5,381 nt of DNA from an uncultured Victivallales bacterium. GTDB taxonomy: Bacteria; Verrucomicrobiota; Lentisphaeria; Oligosphaerales; JAFGRS01. The stretch lies in NCBI GenBank assembly GCA_903834675.1, contig CAILKC010000609.1, positions 1 to 5,381 of the forward strand, given 5' to 3'. This document shows positions 1 through 5,381 of this stretch, in pieces (position 1 is the stretch's first letter; each line of letters opens with the position of its first letter). Below the pieces are notes generated by a model. It saw nothing but the letters and a program-made list of their open reading frames with translations, ran no database searches and was not told the origin of the DNA. The translations under genes and the position numbers were made by a program.

Positions 1-1368
1 CACACCTGGACCTTTGCGGTCTTTTTCCTGATCGTGTACGCCGTCTACGTGCCAACCCGCGGCAGCCGCTTCAGCGTCTACTGGTTATTCGCCGCATCGC
101 ACCTCTTCTACGCCTGGTGGAACCCGGTCTACCTGCTCCTGCTTTTCGCGACGACCTTCATTGACTGGTTGATCGTGATCTACATGAAGAAAAGCCGGCG
201 CCCCAAGCTCTGGCTCATCTTCAGTCTGGTCAGCAACTTCGGCTTCCTGGCTTTCTTCAAGTACACCAACTTCATGGTGGCGAACCTGGACGCGGTGTTC
301 GGCTGGCTGGGTGTCTCCTGGTATATCCCCGACCCGCACATCATGCTGCCGATCGGCATCTCGTTCCACACCTTCCAGTCCATGAGTTACACCATCGACG
401 CCTACTATGGGGTGGTCGAGACCGAGCGCAGCTTCATCCGCTTTGGGGCCTTTGTCTCCTTCTTCCCGCAACTGGTGGCGGGCCCCATCGAGCGCGCCAA
501 GAACCTGCTCGGGCAGATGTACGGCCGACGTGAGATCACCCGGCAGCACCTTACGGACGGCCTGTCGCTCATCCTGGTGGGGCTGTTCAAGAAGGTGGCC
601 ATCGCCGATTACCTGGCCACCTACGTCGACCAGGTCTATGCCGCGCCGACCCTGTTCAACGCTCCGGCACTGGCCCTGGCGACCTTTGCTTTCGCCTGGC
701 AGATCTACTGCGACTTCAGCGGCTACACGGACATGGCCCGCGGCATCGCCCGGCTGATGGGCTTCAACCTCATGCTGAACTTCAACAACCCCTACCTGGC
801 CACGGGGCTGGGCGAGTTCTGGCAGCGCTGGCACATCAGCCTCTCGACCTGGTTCAAGGACTACGTCTATATCCCTCTGGGCGGCAACCGTGGGGGACCG
901 GTACGGACCTACGTGAATATGTTCCTGACCATGATCCTCTCCGGCATCTGGCACGGCGCCTCGTGGACCTTTGTGATCTGGGGCTTTCTGCACGCGGTGG
1001 GCCGGCTCCTGACCCGCGAACTGGAGCGTACACGGCTCTACGGCCAGGGCGTCCCCAAGCTCGTCAAACAGCTTCTCGTCTTTGCCTTCGTCTCGCTCAC
1101 CTGGATCTTCTTCCGGGCCACCAGCCTGCACGACGCCATCATCATCCTCACCCGCCTGGCCACCACGCCGCTGACCGATCCGCAGTTTCCGGCGCTGGGC
1201 TACGCGCTGTGCTTCGGGCTGTGGGGTTACGAATACGCTTTCGAGTCGCGCTACCGGCATTTTCTGGAGCTCGGGACCGTGCGCGTGTTGACGGCCGCAG
1301 GGATGATCGTGTACCTGCTGCTGTTCGCTTCGTCCCGATCCCAGACGTTCATCTACTTCCAATTCTGA
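1..1368 (+). CDS. MBOAT-family membrane-bound O-acyltransferase, AlgI-like (5' end cut by window edge)
   Basis: The product is a polytopic inner-membrane O-acyltransferase of the AlgI/DltB branch. These enzymes pass acyl (usually acetyl) groups from a cytoplasmic donor to an extracytoplasmic acceptor system for polysaccharide modification. The frame is open to base 1, so 455 residues are visible. The alternative GTG at base 34 would cut the first hydrophobic helix, so the real start lies just upstream of the window. Counting from base 1, visible motifs are PIGISFHTFQ (from residue 117), SFFPQLVAGPIERA (near 152-165), DFSGYTDMARG (from 238), EFWQRWHISLSTW (272-284, His278) and SGIWHGASW with the expected catalytic His318. 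About ten hydrophobic segments are spread along the chain, and the C-terminus FIYFQF is typical of AlgI-like proteins. Near-full family length makes it probably intact. The SGNH gene 24 bp downstream supports a glycan O-acetylation role. Substrate unknown; the family call is very secure, while alginate specificity is not supported. Confidence 0.95.
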   Translation, partial: HTWTFAVFFLIVYAVYVPTRGSRFSVYWLFAASHLFYAWWNPVYLLLLFATTFIDWLIVIYMKKSRRPKLWLIFSLVSNFGFLAFFKYTNFMVANLDAVFGWLGVSWYIPDPHIMLPIGISFHTFQSMSYTIDAYYGVVETERSFIRFGAFVSFFPQLVAGPIERAKNLLGQMYGRREITRQHLTDGLSLILVGLFKKVAIADYLATYVDQVYAAPTLFNAPALALATFAFAWQIYCDFSGYTDMARGIARLMGFNLMLNFNNPYLATGLGEFWQRWHISLSTWFKDYVYIPLGGNRGGPVRTYVNMFLTMILSGIWHGASWTFVIWGFLHAVGRLLTRELERTRLYGQGVPKLVKQLLVFAFVSLTWIFFRATSLHDAIIILTRLATTPLTDPQFPALGYALCFGLWGYEYAFESRYRHFLELGTVRVLTAAGMIVYLLLFASSRSQTFIYFQF

Positions 1369-1370
1369 GC

Positions 1371-1380
1371 AGGGGGGGAG
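1371..1380 (+). promoter_or_regulatory. Purine-rich ribosome binding site for the SGNH gene
   Basis: An uninterrupted purine run, AGGGGGGGAG, lies in the 24-bp gap after the MBOAT stop codon and ends 12 nt before the ATG at 1393. The spacing is a little long. It nevertheless supports 1393 as the start, because the next in-frame ATG lies well inside the conserved domain. There is no room for a separate promoter in the gap, which argues for co-transcription. Confidence 0.5.
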
Positions 1381-1392
1381 CGGTCGCTCTTT

Positions 1393-2580
1393 ATGGATTA
1401 CGCGCGTGAGTTCGTCTACGCCTCGAATCCACTTCGGCTCACGGTGAAGCAGTGGCTGGCGGTGGGGCTGTTGCTCGCCACGGTGCTGCTGGGGGTTCCC
1501 TTTGTGGCGGCGCGCCTGGAGCCTTTCAGCCCCGGCCAGGACTACCGCCTGCCCTACGACTTCAGCCAGGACTACTGGCACTCGGCGCGTTGGTTCCGCA
1601 CGGCGGCGCAACGGGGTTCCGTCGTGCTCCTCGGCGACTCGGTTGTCTGGGGCGAATACGTCGGCGCCGGCCAGGCGCTGTCCGGCCAACTCAACCGCCT
1701 GGCTGGCACCGAGCGCTTTGCCAACCTGGGGGTGAACGGCCTGCACCCGGCGGCTCTGCTCGGCTTGTTACGCGACCATGGCGAGGCCATCCGAGATGGC
1801 GATGTCATCCTGGTGCTGAACACCTTGTGGATGAGTTCGGCGCGCCACGATCTGCGCGAGGCCCCGGCAGCGGGCGAAGAGGCGCAGGCCTCCTTCAACC
1901 ATCCGGCCCTGGTGCCGCAGTTCTGGCCGCGCGTGCCACGCTACCGGGCGGGTTTCGAGGAGCGCGTCGGCGTGGTCGTGGAACGGCGGCTCGCGTTCCT
2001 CGAATGGGTTACTCATCTGAATGCAAAGAGCGCCTACGCCAACGCCCTGGGAGCGGCGGCCGACGCTGCCGCTGCCGCCGCGGTCGACGCGGGCGCCGGA
2101 ACGGAGCCCGAACCGCGAATCGACAACCCCGCGCCCAAGCCCTACCGGGGCCTCTTTATCGCGGTCCCCCCGCCGGCGCCGGGACCGCACGGCCAGCCGG
2201 TAACCTGGGAGGCCCGCGGTATCCCCGTCAGTACCCTCGCCTGGCCAGCGCCGAGCGAGTCGCTGCAATGGCGTTTCTTCGGCGAGGCCGTGACCCTGCT
2301 GCAGGCGCGTGGCAACCGGGTCTGTGTTCTGGTGGCCCCTTTCAACCCGTACTTGCAGGACCCCGAGAGCCGGGCGCGCTACGAGCGGATGGTGGCGGGC
2401 ATGGTGACTGAGTTGAGCGCCCGGCGCGGGGTCACGGTGATCGAGCCGCCACCCTTACCGACGACCGAGTACGCCGACGCCAGCCACCCGCTGGCGGCAG
2501 GCTATGCCCGGCTGGCCCGAGAGCTGGCGGCCGACGCACGTTTTCGGCCCTGGTTTGGCGCCGTAGCGAAGGCGCGCTGA
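1393..2580 (+). CDS. Membrane-anchored SGNH-hydrolase-type protein, probable polysaccharide O-acetyltransferase/esterase partner (AlgJ/AlgX-like role)
   Basis: This 395-residue protein probably acts on the outer face of the cytoplasmic membrane, adding acetyl groups to a polysaccharide or removing them. Residues 1-18 are polar, 19-41 form one hydrophobic helix, and the rest is soluble, giving a type II anchored topology. SGNH blocks are visible in order: VLLGDSVVWGE with Ser83 as likely nucleophile (block I), NLGVNG with Gly113 (block II), LNTLW with Asn143 (block III), and DASHP with Asp362 and His365 (block V). The spacing fits a full-length catalytic domain. Residues about 218-262 form an Ala-rich then Pro-rich stretch inside the domain that looks like a flexible insertion. 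The gene lies 24 bp after an AlgI-like MBOAT, the classic arrangement for polysaccharide O-acetylation. Transferase versus esterase activity cannot be read from sequence. I do not assign a symbol because similarity to AlgJ/AlgX is by motif and context only. Confidence 0.88.
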   Translation: MDYAREFVYASNPLRLTVKQWLAVGLLLATVLLGVPFVAARLEPFSPGQDYRLPYDFSQDYWHSARWFRTAAQRGSVVLLGDSVVWGEYVGAGQALSGQLNRLAGTERFANLGVNGLHPAALLGLLRDHGEAIRDGDVILVLNTLWMSSARHDLREAPAAGEEAQASFNHPALVPQFWPRVPRYRAGFEERVGVVVERRLAFLEWVTHLNAKSAYANALGAAADAAAAAAVDAGAGTEPEPRIDNPAPKPYRGLFIAVPPPAPGPHGQPVTWEARGIPVSTLAWPAPSESLQWRFFGEAVTLLQARGNRVCVLVAPFNPYLQDPESRARYERMVAGMVTELSARRGVTVIEPPPLPTTEYADASHPLAAGYARLARELAADARFRPWFGAVAKAR

Positions 2581-2712
2581 TCCCGCCCCAGGACTTGCCC
2601 ACACCCGAGGGCCGCCGCGCCGGTCTTGCGTGCGCTTTGTCGGACGGGTGGTATGGTCAGGAGACAGGTGTGGGTTCGAGCCGCCCGGACAGGCCATGCA
2701 GAGGTGACCACC
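2581..2712 (+). promoter_or_regulatory. Intergenic leader of the secreted-protein gene with possible stem-loop
   Basis: This 132-bp gap has no gene. It contains a potential stem: CGGGTGG (2645-2651) pairs with CCGCCCG (2681-2687) with one T-G wobble. After a 3-nt bulge on the left, TGTC (2638-2641) continues the pairing with GACA (2688-2691). The 29-nt loop carries GGTGTGGG (2667-2674), which is an exact complement of CCCACACC (2598-2605), so a competing longer-range pairing is possible. The structure ends about 9 nt before the Shine-Dalgarno. A weak extended -10-like TGGTATGGT is present (2649-2657), but the nearest -35-like TTGCGT (2626-2631) is 20 bp from it, so I do not call a promoter. 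No T-run terminator for the upstream gene is seen. Confidence 0.3.
2701..2707 (+). promoter_or_regulatory. Shine-Dalgarno sequence that fixes the start of the CBM-like protein
   Basis: GAGGTGA matches the anti-Shine-Dalgarno well and sits 5 nt before the ATG at 2713. In-frame alternatives upstream (TTG at 2626, ATG at 2653) lack a comparable site and would place an Arg-rich polar segment before the signal peptide. The start at 2713 is therefore preferred. Confidence 0.75.
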
Positions 2713-5073
2713 ATGCAATCCAGACACTATGCCGCGCTGACCCTCATGGCCCTGCTTGCCGCGGCCCCGAGGCTGCGTTCAGCGGCGGACGCCGAGGCCA
2801 ATCTCGTGCGCAACCCCGGCTTCGAGGCAGGCCAGCCCGGCGGCTTGCCGACCGACTGGAGCCAGCAACTCGAAAACGACGCCACGGGCACCGTCGCTCT
2901 CGTCGAGACGCTGGCCCACACGGGCAAACAGAGCCTGCGGATCGACCATACCAACGACAAGGGCTACATCCACCCCAACCATGAGGTGACGCTGCCACCG
3001 GGGGTCTATGCGTACCGGGTCTGGGCCCGCAGCGATACCGATATCTCGTTCAACCTGGAGGTCTACGACACGCGGTCCTGGGGGGGCCTGGGCGTCGCGG
3101 AGGACCTGCAGGTGAACGGCATGACCGGCCAGGAGTTCAGCCTCCGTAAGGACACCTGGCAGCGCTGCGACCTGGTGATCAGCGCCACGGTCGCCTTCCC
3201 GGCCTCCCTGCAGATCGGCCTGCGTAAGCTCGGACACCTCTGGCTCGACGATGTGGAAATCGTCCCCATCGAACCCCTTCTCGCTCTCTATGACACCGGG
3301 ACCACGCACCCGGCATGCCTCAGCCCCGAGGACGTGCAGAAGCGCGAAGGCTGGAAGGCGGTCCGCGACCGCACCACCCCCTTTACCGGCGATGCCTGGC
3401 TCGGCAACCGCACCCTCGGGGTCGCGTTCCGCCTGGGCGCCCCCGCCGCCGAGACCTACGCGCTGATGCCGGGAGGCGCCTGGAAGAAGCTCACCGACCT
3501 GACCCCCGTGGGCCGCGGGGGCGACCGCGCCAAGGCCATCCGCGCGGTCCGGGTCCGGGAGCACTACCTGGAAGAGATCGTGCTCGACGTGAGCTTTGAG
3601 ACCGCGGCGGGCAAGAGCCTGACCGTGCGCTACCGCTTGCAGCAGAATCGGGCCTATGTTGAAACCGAGGCGCGCGAGGGCACGGAGAGCGTGGTGGCGA
3701 CCTGTGGTTCCAGGTTCGCCGTGGTGCCGGATGGGTTCGGTGGCGACCTGGTCGTAAACGCCGAGAAGACCGCGGCCGAGCACGTGCGTCTGCCGCGCGA
3801 AAACCTGCTTCTGCACTTTGTCGAGGGCGGCGATGCCATCCTGGCCTTCGTCTGGCTCAGCGCGGACCAGAACGTCACCGCGACCCTTGCCGGCGAGGGC
3901 GAGAAGCGGGTGCTGGTTGAAACTGAGCTGGGATACCGCAGGGACCAGCGCGGCAACGTCTGGGTCGGAGCCCTGACGGCGCCGGCAATCTGGCGTCAGA
4001 AGCGCATCTCGGAACTCACCGACATGAAGGGCAACAAGGTCGGCGGCGAGCTGCCCTTCGCGGCGCAGTGGCGGGTCGACTTCCGCCGCCAGCAGGACGG
4101 CTTGATCGACTCCTGGGTGCCGACCGTGAAACGCCAGAACGGGAACTGGGAATTCTGCCGCGACAACGGTTCACGCACCATGTGGACAAGCTGCCGGGAT
4201 GACCTCGTCTACCCCGCCTTCGTCCAGGACAAGGGCCTGTACCTGGTCAATACTAAGTTCGCCAATGCCATGCAGCATACCTTCTTCCCGGGCGCGGATG
4301 ACCTGAGCTTCGATCCTGCCGATGTGGCTCTCGTCTACCCCTACGAACGCAGCGCCGCTACTCCCGCTGAGGCGATCCTGGTGAACGACCTTCTGCAGCA
4401 GACGCTCGAAAAAACGCCGGCCTTCCAGCTCTACTCGCGGGTGGCGCCGGTCAGCACCCCGAGCCACCGCTACCCGGCCACCTGCGCCATCACCGCCGAG
4501 TATGAGAAGGCGTTCGAGCAAGGCACGGAACTGAAACAACGCCGCAAGCTCCTCGATGACCTGCGCCGGATGGACTACTTCGTCACGACCAAACGTGAGC
4601 GTATCGAAGAGTACATGACCTGGAAGCGCGCTGAGCACGACTGGCTTCTGAAGCAGCGGACGCAGAGCCCTCAGCTCGCGCCGCTGGTGGAGCGCTTCGA
4701 GCTCTTCCTGACCCGCCTCGACGACACCTATAACAAAGGTCGTGGTCCCTACATGAAGACCACCGCCGACGCGATGGCCTTGGTGGATCAGGTCGAGGCA
4801 CTGATCGACCGCCCGGCGGCGCCGCCGACAGGCACGAGCGACGCGCCAACCAAGTTCGCCCAGGCACAGGAGCTGGGTAAACAGACGCGCAGCATCGGCG
4901 GGGCGCAGGATGCCATGGTCGGCTATCTGCGACAGATCCTCAAGGAACTGCGCCAGACGGCAGGCTACGCCATGCTGCTGGCCAAGGACGAGGCCGAGTT
5001 CGCTTGCGCCCGGGAAATGCGCCAGCGGACGATGGACATGCTCTGGCAAACCAATGGCCATGAGTGGCGTTGA
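2713..5073 (+). CDS. Large secreted protein with N-terminal CBM-like jelly-roll domain, central beta-rich region and helical C-terminus; function unknown
   Basis: I recognise the layout but not the function of this 786-residue protein. Residues 1-27 are a signal peptide (basic start, hydrophobic ALTLMALLAAA, probable cleavage after an Ala near 25-27), so it is exported. Residues about 28-186 begin NLVRNPGFE and end LWLDDVEIVP, the hallmark borders of CBM4/9-type carbohydrate-binding jelly rolls. Residues about 187-465 are beta-strand-rich and could be a mutarotase-like supersandwich (inference). Residues about 466-590 include SWVPTVKRQNGNWEFC, with Cys482 and Cys494 as a possible disulfide pair. 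Residues about 592-700 and 714-780 are charged and helical, separated by a Pro/Thr linker. I see no known glycosidase, lyase or esterase motif, no C-terminal anchor and no sorting tag. It sits 132 bp after a polysaccharide O-acetylation pair, which suggests, without proving, a surface-glycan role. GC bias matches its neighbours. Confidence 0.85.
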   Translation: MQSRHYAALTLMALLAAAPRLRSAADAEANLVRNPGFEAGQPGGLPTDWSQQLENDATGTVALVETLAHTGKQSLRIDHTNDKGYIHPNHEVTLPPGVYAYRVWARSDTDISFNLEVYDTRSWGGLGVAEDLQVNGMTGQEFSLRKDTWQRCDLVISATVAFPASLQIGLRKLGHLWLDDVEIVPIEPLLALYDTGTTHPACLSPEDVQKREGWKAVRDRTTPFTGDAWLGNRTLGVAFRLGAPAAETYALMPGGAWKKLTDLTPVGRGGDRAKAIRAVRVREHYLEEIVLDVSFETAAGKSLTVRYRLQQNRAYVETEAREGTESVVATCGSRFAVVPDGFGGDLVVNAEKTAAEHVRLPRENLLLHFVEGGDAILAFVWLSADQNVTATLAGEGEKRVLVETELGYRRDQRGNVWVGALTAPAIWRQKRISELTDMKGNKVGGELPFAAQWRVDFRRQQDGLIDSWVPTVKRQNGNWEFCRDNGSRTMWTSCRDDLVYPAFVQDKGLYLVNTKFANAMQHTFFPGADDLSFDPADVALVYPYERSAATPAEAILVNDLLQQTLEKTPAFQLYSRVAPVSTPSHRYPATCAITAEYEKAFEQGTELKQRRKLLDDLRRMDYFVTTKRERIEEYMTWKRAEHDWLLKQRTQSPQLAPLVERFELFLTRLDDTYNKGRGPYMKTTADAMALVDQVEALIDRPAAPPTGTSDAPTKFAQAQELGKQTRSIGGAQDAMVGYLRQILKELRQTAGYAMLLAKDEAEFACAREMRQRTMDMLWQTNGHEWR

Positions 5074-5116
5074 GGCCCGTGGGCCTCGGGCGGCACGCCC
5101 GAGCCGCGGCGTGCCG
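5072..5116 (+). terminator. Competing GC-rich hairpins at the stop codon of the secreted-protein gene (possible terminator, no T-run)
   Basis: Three perfect stems overlap here. Stem A pairs GAGGCCC (5072-5078) with GGGCCTC (5081-5087) and includes two bases of the stop codon. Stem B pairs CTCGGGCG (5085-5092) with CGCCCGAG (5096-5103) around a 3-nt loop. Stem C pairs CGGCACGCC (5091-5099) with GGCGTGCCG (5108-5116) around an 8-nt loop. A and C can coexist; B excludes both. No T-tract follows, so this is not a canonical intrinsic terminator. It may instead act as a 3'-end stabiliser or a pause site. Confidence 0.4.
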
Positions 5117-5117
5117 G

Positions 5118-5166
5118 GGCGCTGACACCACCCGGGTGCGTGCTCTCCAAACCTCCGGGTGGCGCC
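5118..5166. repeat. Inverted repeat with embedded 10-bp palindrome
   Basis: CCACCCGG (5128-5135) is exactly complementary to CCGGGTGG (5155-5162), leaving a 19-nt loop. Outside it, GGCG (5118-5121) can pair with CGCC (5163-5166) across a 6-nt bulge. The left arm also lies in a perfect palindrome, CACCCGGGTG (5129-5138). This may be an RNA hairpin or a protein-binding site; the role is unknown. Confidence 0.4.
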
Positions 5167-5169
5167 GCA

Positions 5170-5229
5170 GCCTGGTATGTGAGGCGCGTGCTTGTAGGAG
5201 ACCTGCAACAACCTCGTATGACACCAGGC
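5170..5229. repeat. Nested stem structure (possible structured RNA element)
   Basis: An outer stem pairs GCCTGGT (5170-5176) with ACCAGGC (5223-5229). A middle stem pairs GAGG (5181-5184) with CCTC (5212-5215). An apical hairpin pairs TTGTAGG (5192-5198) with CCTGCAA (5202-5208), with one T-G wobble and a 3-nt loop. The three stems share one axis, as in a folded RNA. Unlike the flanking palindromes it is not extremely GC-rich. I do not recognise a known riboswitch or ncRNA family. Confidence 0.3.
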
Positions 5230-5240
5230 GCTTCCCATTC

Positions 5241-5272
5241 CGCCCTGCGTCCGCCGCGGCGGACGAGGGGCG
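5241..5272. repeat. 32-bp near-perfect palindrome
   Basis: The arms 5241-5256 and 5257-5272 are complementary at 14 of 16 positions, with one further G-T wobble and one mismatch. The core CGTCCGCCGCGGCGGACG (5248-5265) is a perfect 18-bp palindrome. Such a sequence could extrude as a cruciform or form a strong hairpin in RNA. It shares the segments CCCTGCGT and CGCCGCGGCG with the next repeat in inverted orientation, so both look like members of one intergenic repeat family. Confidence 0.65.
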
Positions 5273-5273
5273 T

Positions 5274-5325
5274 TGGAGGGCGCCGCTGCGTCGGCGCCGC
5301 GGCGGCCACGCAGGGCCGCCCTCCA
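5274..5325. repeat. 52-bp imperfect inverted repeat, REP-like
   Basis: The outer arms are TGGAGGGCG (5274-5282) and CGCCCTCCA (5317-5325), exact complements of 9 bp. After a 3x3 internal loop, an inner stem pairs CTGCGT (5286-5291) with ACGCAG (5308-5313), and the centre is a GC-only tract. The two-level stem with flush ends resembles REP/BIME-type or other dispersed intergenic repeats, a resemblance by form only. No neighbouring transposase is visible. Confidence 0.6.
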
Positions 5326-5335
5326 GGCGATCCGG

Positions 5336-5354
5336 CGCGTCCCGGCCGGACGTG
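5336..5354. repeat. Short hairpin near window end
   Basis: CGTCC (5338-5342) pairs with GGACG (5348-5352) around a 5-nt loop, and the stem can be lengthened by a wobble (5337/5353) and a C-G pair (5336/5354). The same CGTCC/GGACG arms flank the core of the palindrome at 5248-5265. It may be a short relative of that element, but a stem this short in GC-rich DNA could also be chance. Confidence 0.3.
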
Positions 5355-5381
5355 GCTCCCGCTATCGCGACCCTTCAGGCC

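Larger units (their letters stand above)
5074..5381. other. Non-coding tail of the window, packed with inverted repeats
   Basis: No credible gene is seen in these 308 bases. An ATG at 5218 opens a short frame that runs to the window edge, but its product would be an Arg/Gly/Pro/Ala-rich chain read through palindromes, and the nearest purine-rich site is 16 nt away. Nothing convincing reads from the opposite strand. The stretch is instead a chain of at least six inverted repeats from 5072 to 5352, the main ones listed separately. No tRNA, CRISPR array or insertion-sequence end is evident. Confidence 0.7.

Noticed and set aside
85..1746. A 553-residue open frame on the minus strand
   Set aside because: It lies opposite the MBOAT and half of the SGNH gene, its product is rich in Gln, Glu, His, Arg and Val with no domain, and it is the expected by-product of G/C third positions in the real genes.
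2637..2696. tRNA-like features before gene 3: GGTTCGAGCC resembling a T-loop, a partly paired acceptor-like stem and an encoded CCA
   Set aside because: The span is about 16 nt too short to include an anticodon arm, the T-stem does not pair properly, and the position after the acceptor strand is A rather than T. It is better explained as a leader hairpin.
2626..2712. Upstream starts (TTG 2626 or ATG 2653) for the secreted protein
   Set aside because: They add an Arg-rich polar segment in front of a clear signal peptide and lack a good ribosome binding site, whereas ATG 2713 has GAGGTGA 5 nt upstream.
5192..5222. Promoter-like pair TTGTAG (5192-5197) and TATGAC (5217-5222)
   Set aside because: The spacer is 19 bp, both boxes are imperfect, and the first box is one arm of the apical hairpin of the nested stem structure, so the match is weak.
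4171..5238. A 355-residue minus-strand frame spanning the end of gene 3 and the hairpin region, and a similar 345-residue frame at 2779-3816
   Set aside because: Both are antisense shadows of the CBM-like gene. Their products lack recognisable motifs, and the first would read across several hairpins.
5218..5381. ATG at 5218 opening a + frame to the window end, with AGGAGA upstream
   Set aside because: The purine site is 16 nt from the ATG, and the predicted chain is low-complexity Arg/Gly/Pro/Ala translated from palindromic repeats.
5074..5381. CRISPR array or tandem repeat in the terminal non-coding region
   Set aside because: There are no direct repeats at regular spacing; the repetition is inverted and palindromic.

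Overview
The window is a GC-rich bacterial stretch with three genes, all on the + strand, followed by a hairpin-dense tail with no gene. Gene order is: the 3' part of an MBOAT-family membrane O-acyltransferase (1-1368), an SGNH-hydrolase-type protein with one N-terminal membrane anchor (1393-2580), and a large secreted protein of unknown function with an N-terminal carbohydrate-binding-like domain (2713-5073). Strong codon bias toward G/C at third positions runs through all three genes and explains the many long antisense open frames, which I treat as shadows.

The first two genes are 24 bp apart and look co-transcribed. Together they form a familiar functional pair: an AlgI-like MBOAT moves acetyl (acyl) groups across the cytoplasmic membrane, and an AlgJ/AlgX-like SGNH protein transfers them to, or removes them from, an extracytoplasmic polysaccharide. 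No glycosyltransferase or polymerase gene is visible, so the glycan cannot be named. The third gene follows after 132 bp with its own good ribosome binding site and a possible leader hairpin. It may belong to the same unit or be independent. Its product is exported and begins with a jelly-roll CBM-like module, so it could bind or process a surface glycan, but no catalytic family is recognisable.

The last 308 bases (5074-5381) contain no credible gene. They hold a succession of inverted repeats: two or three competing hairpins directly at the stop codon of gene 3, a nested stem structure near 5170-5229, a 32-bp near-perfect palindrome, a 52-bp imperfect inverted repeat that shares sequence with that palindrome in opposite orientation, and a small terminal hairpin. 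This looks like a cluster of REP-type or other intergenic repeat elements.

Taxonomy is an inference only. The high GC content, an exported orphan protein beginning with an 'NLVRNPGFE' module, and a stand-alone MBOAT/SGNH pair would fit an environmental lineage such as Planctomycetota/PVC, Hydrogenedentota or Armatimonadota. There is no rRNA or other marker gene here to decide.
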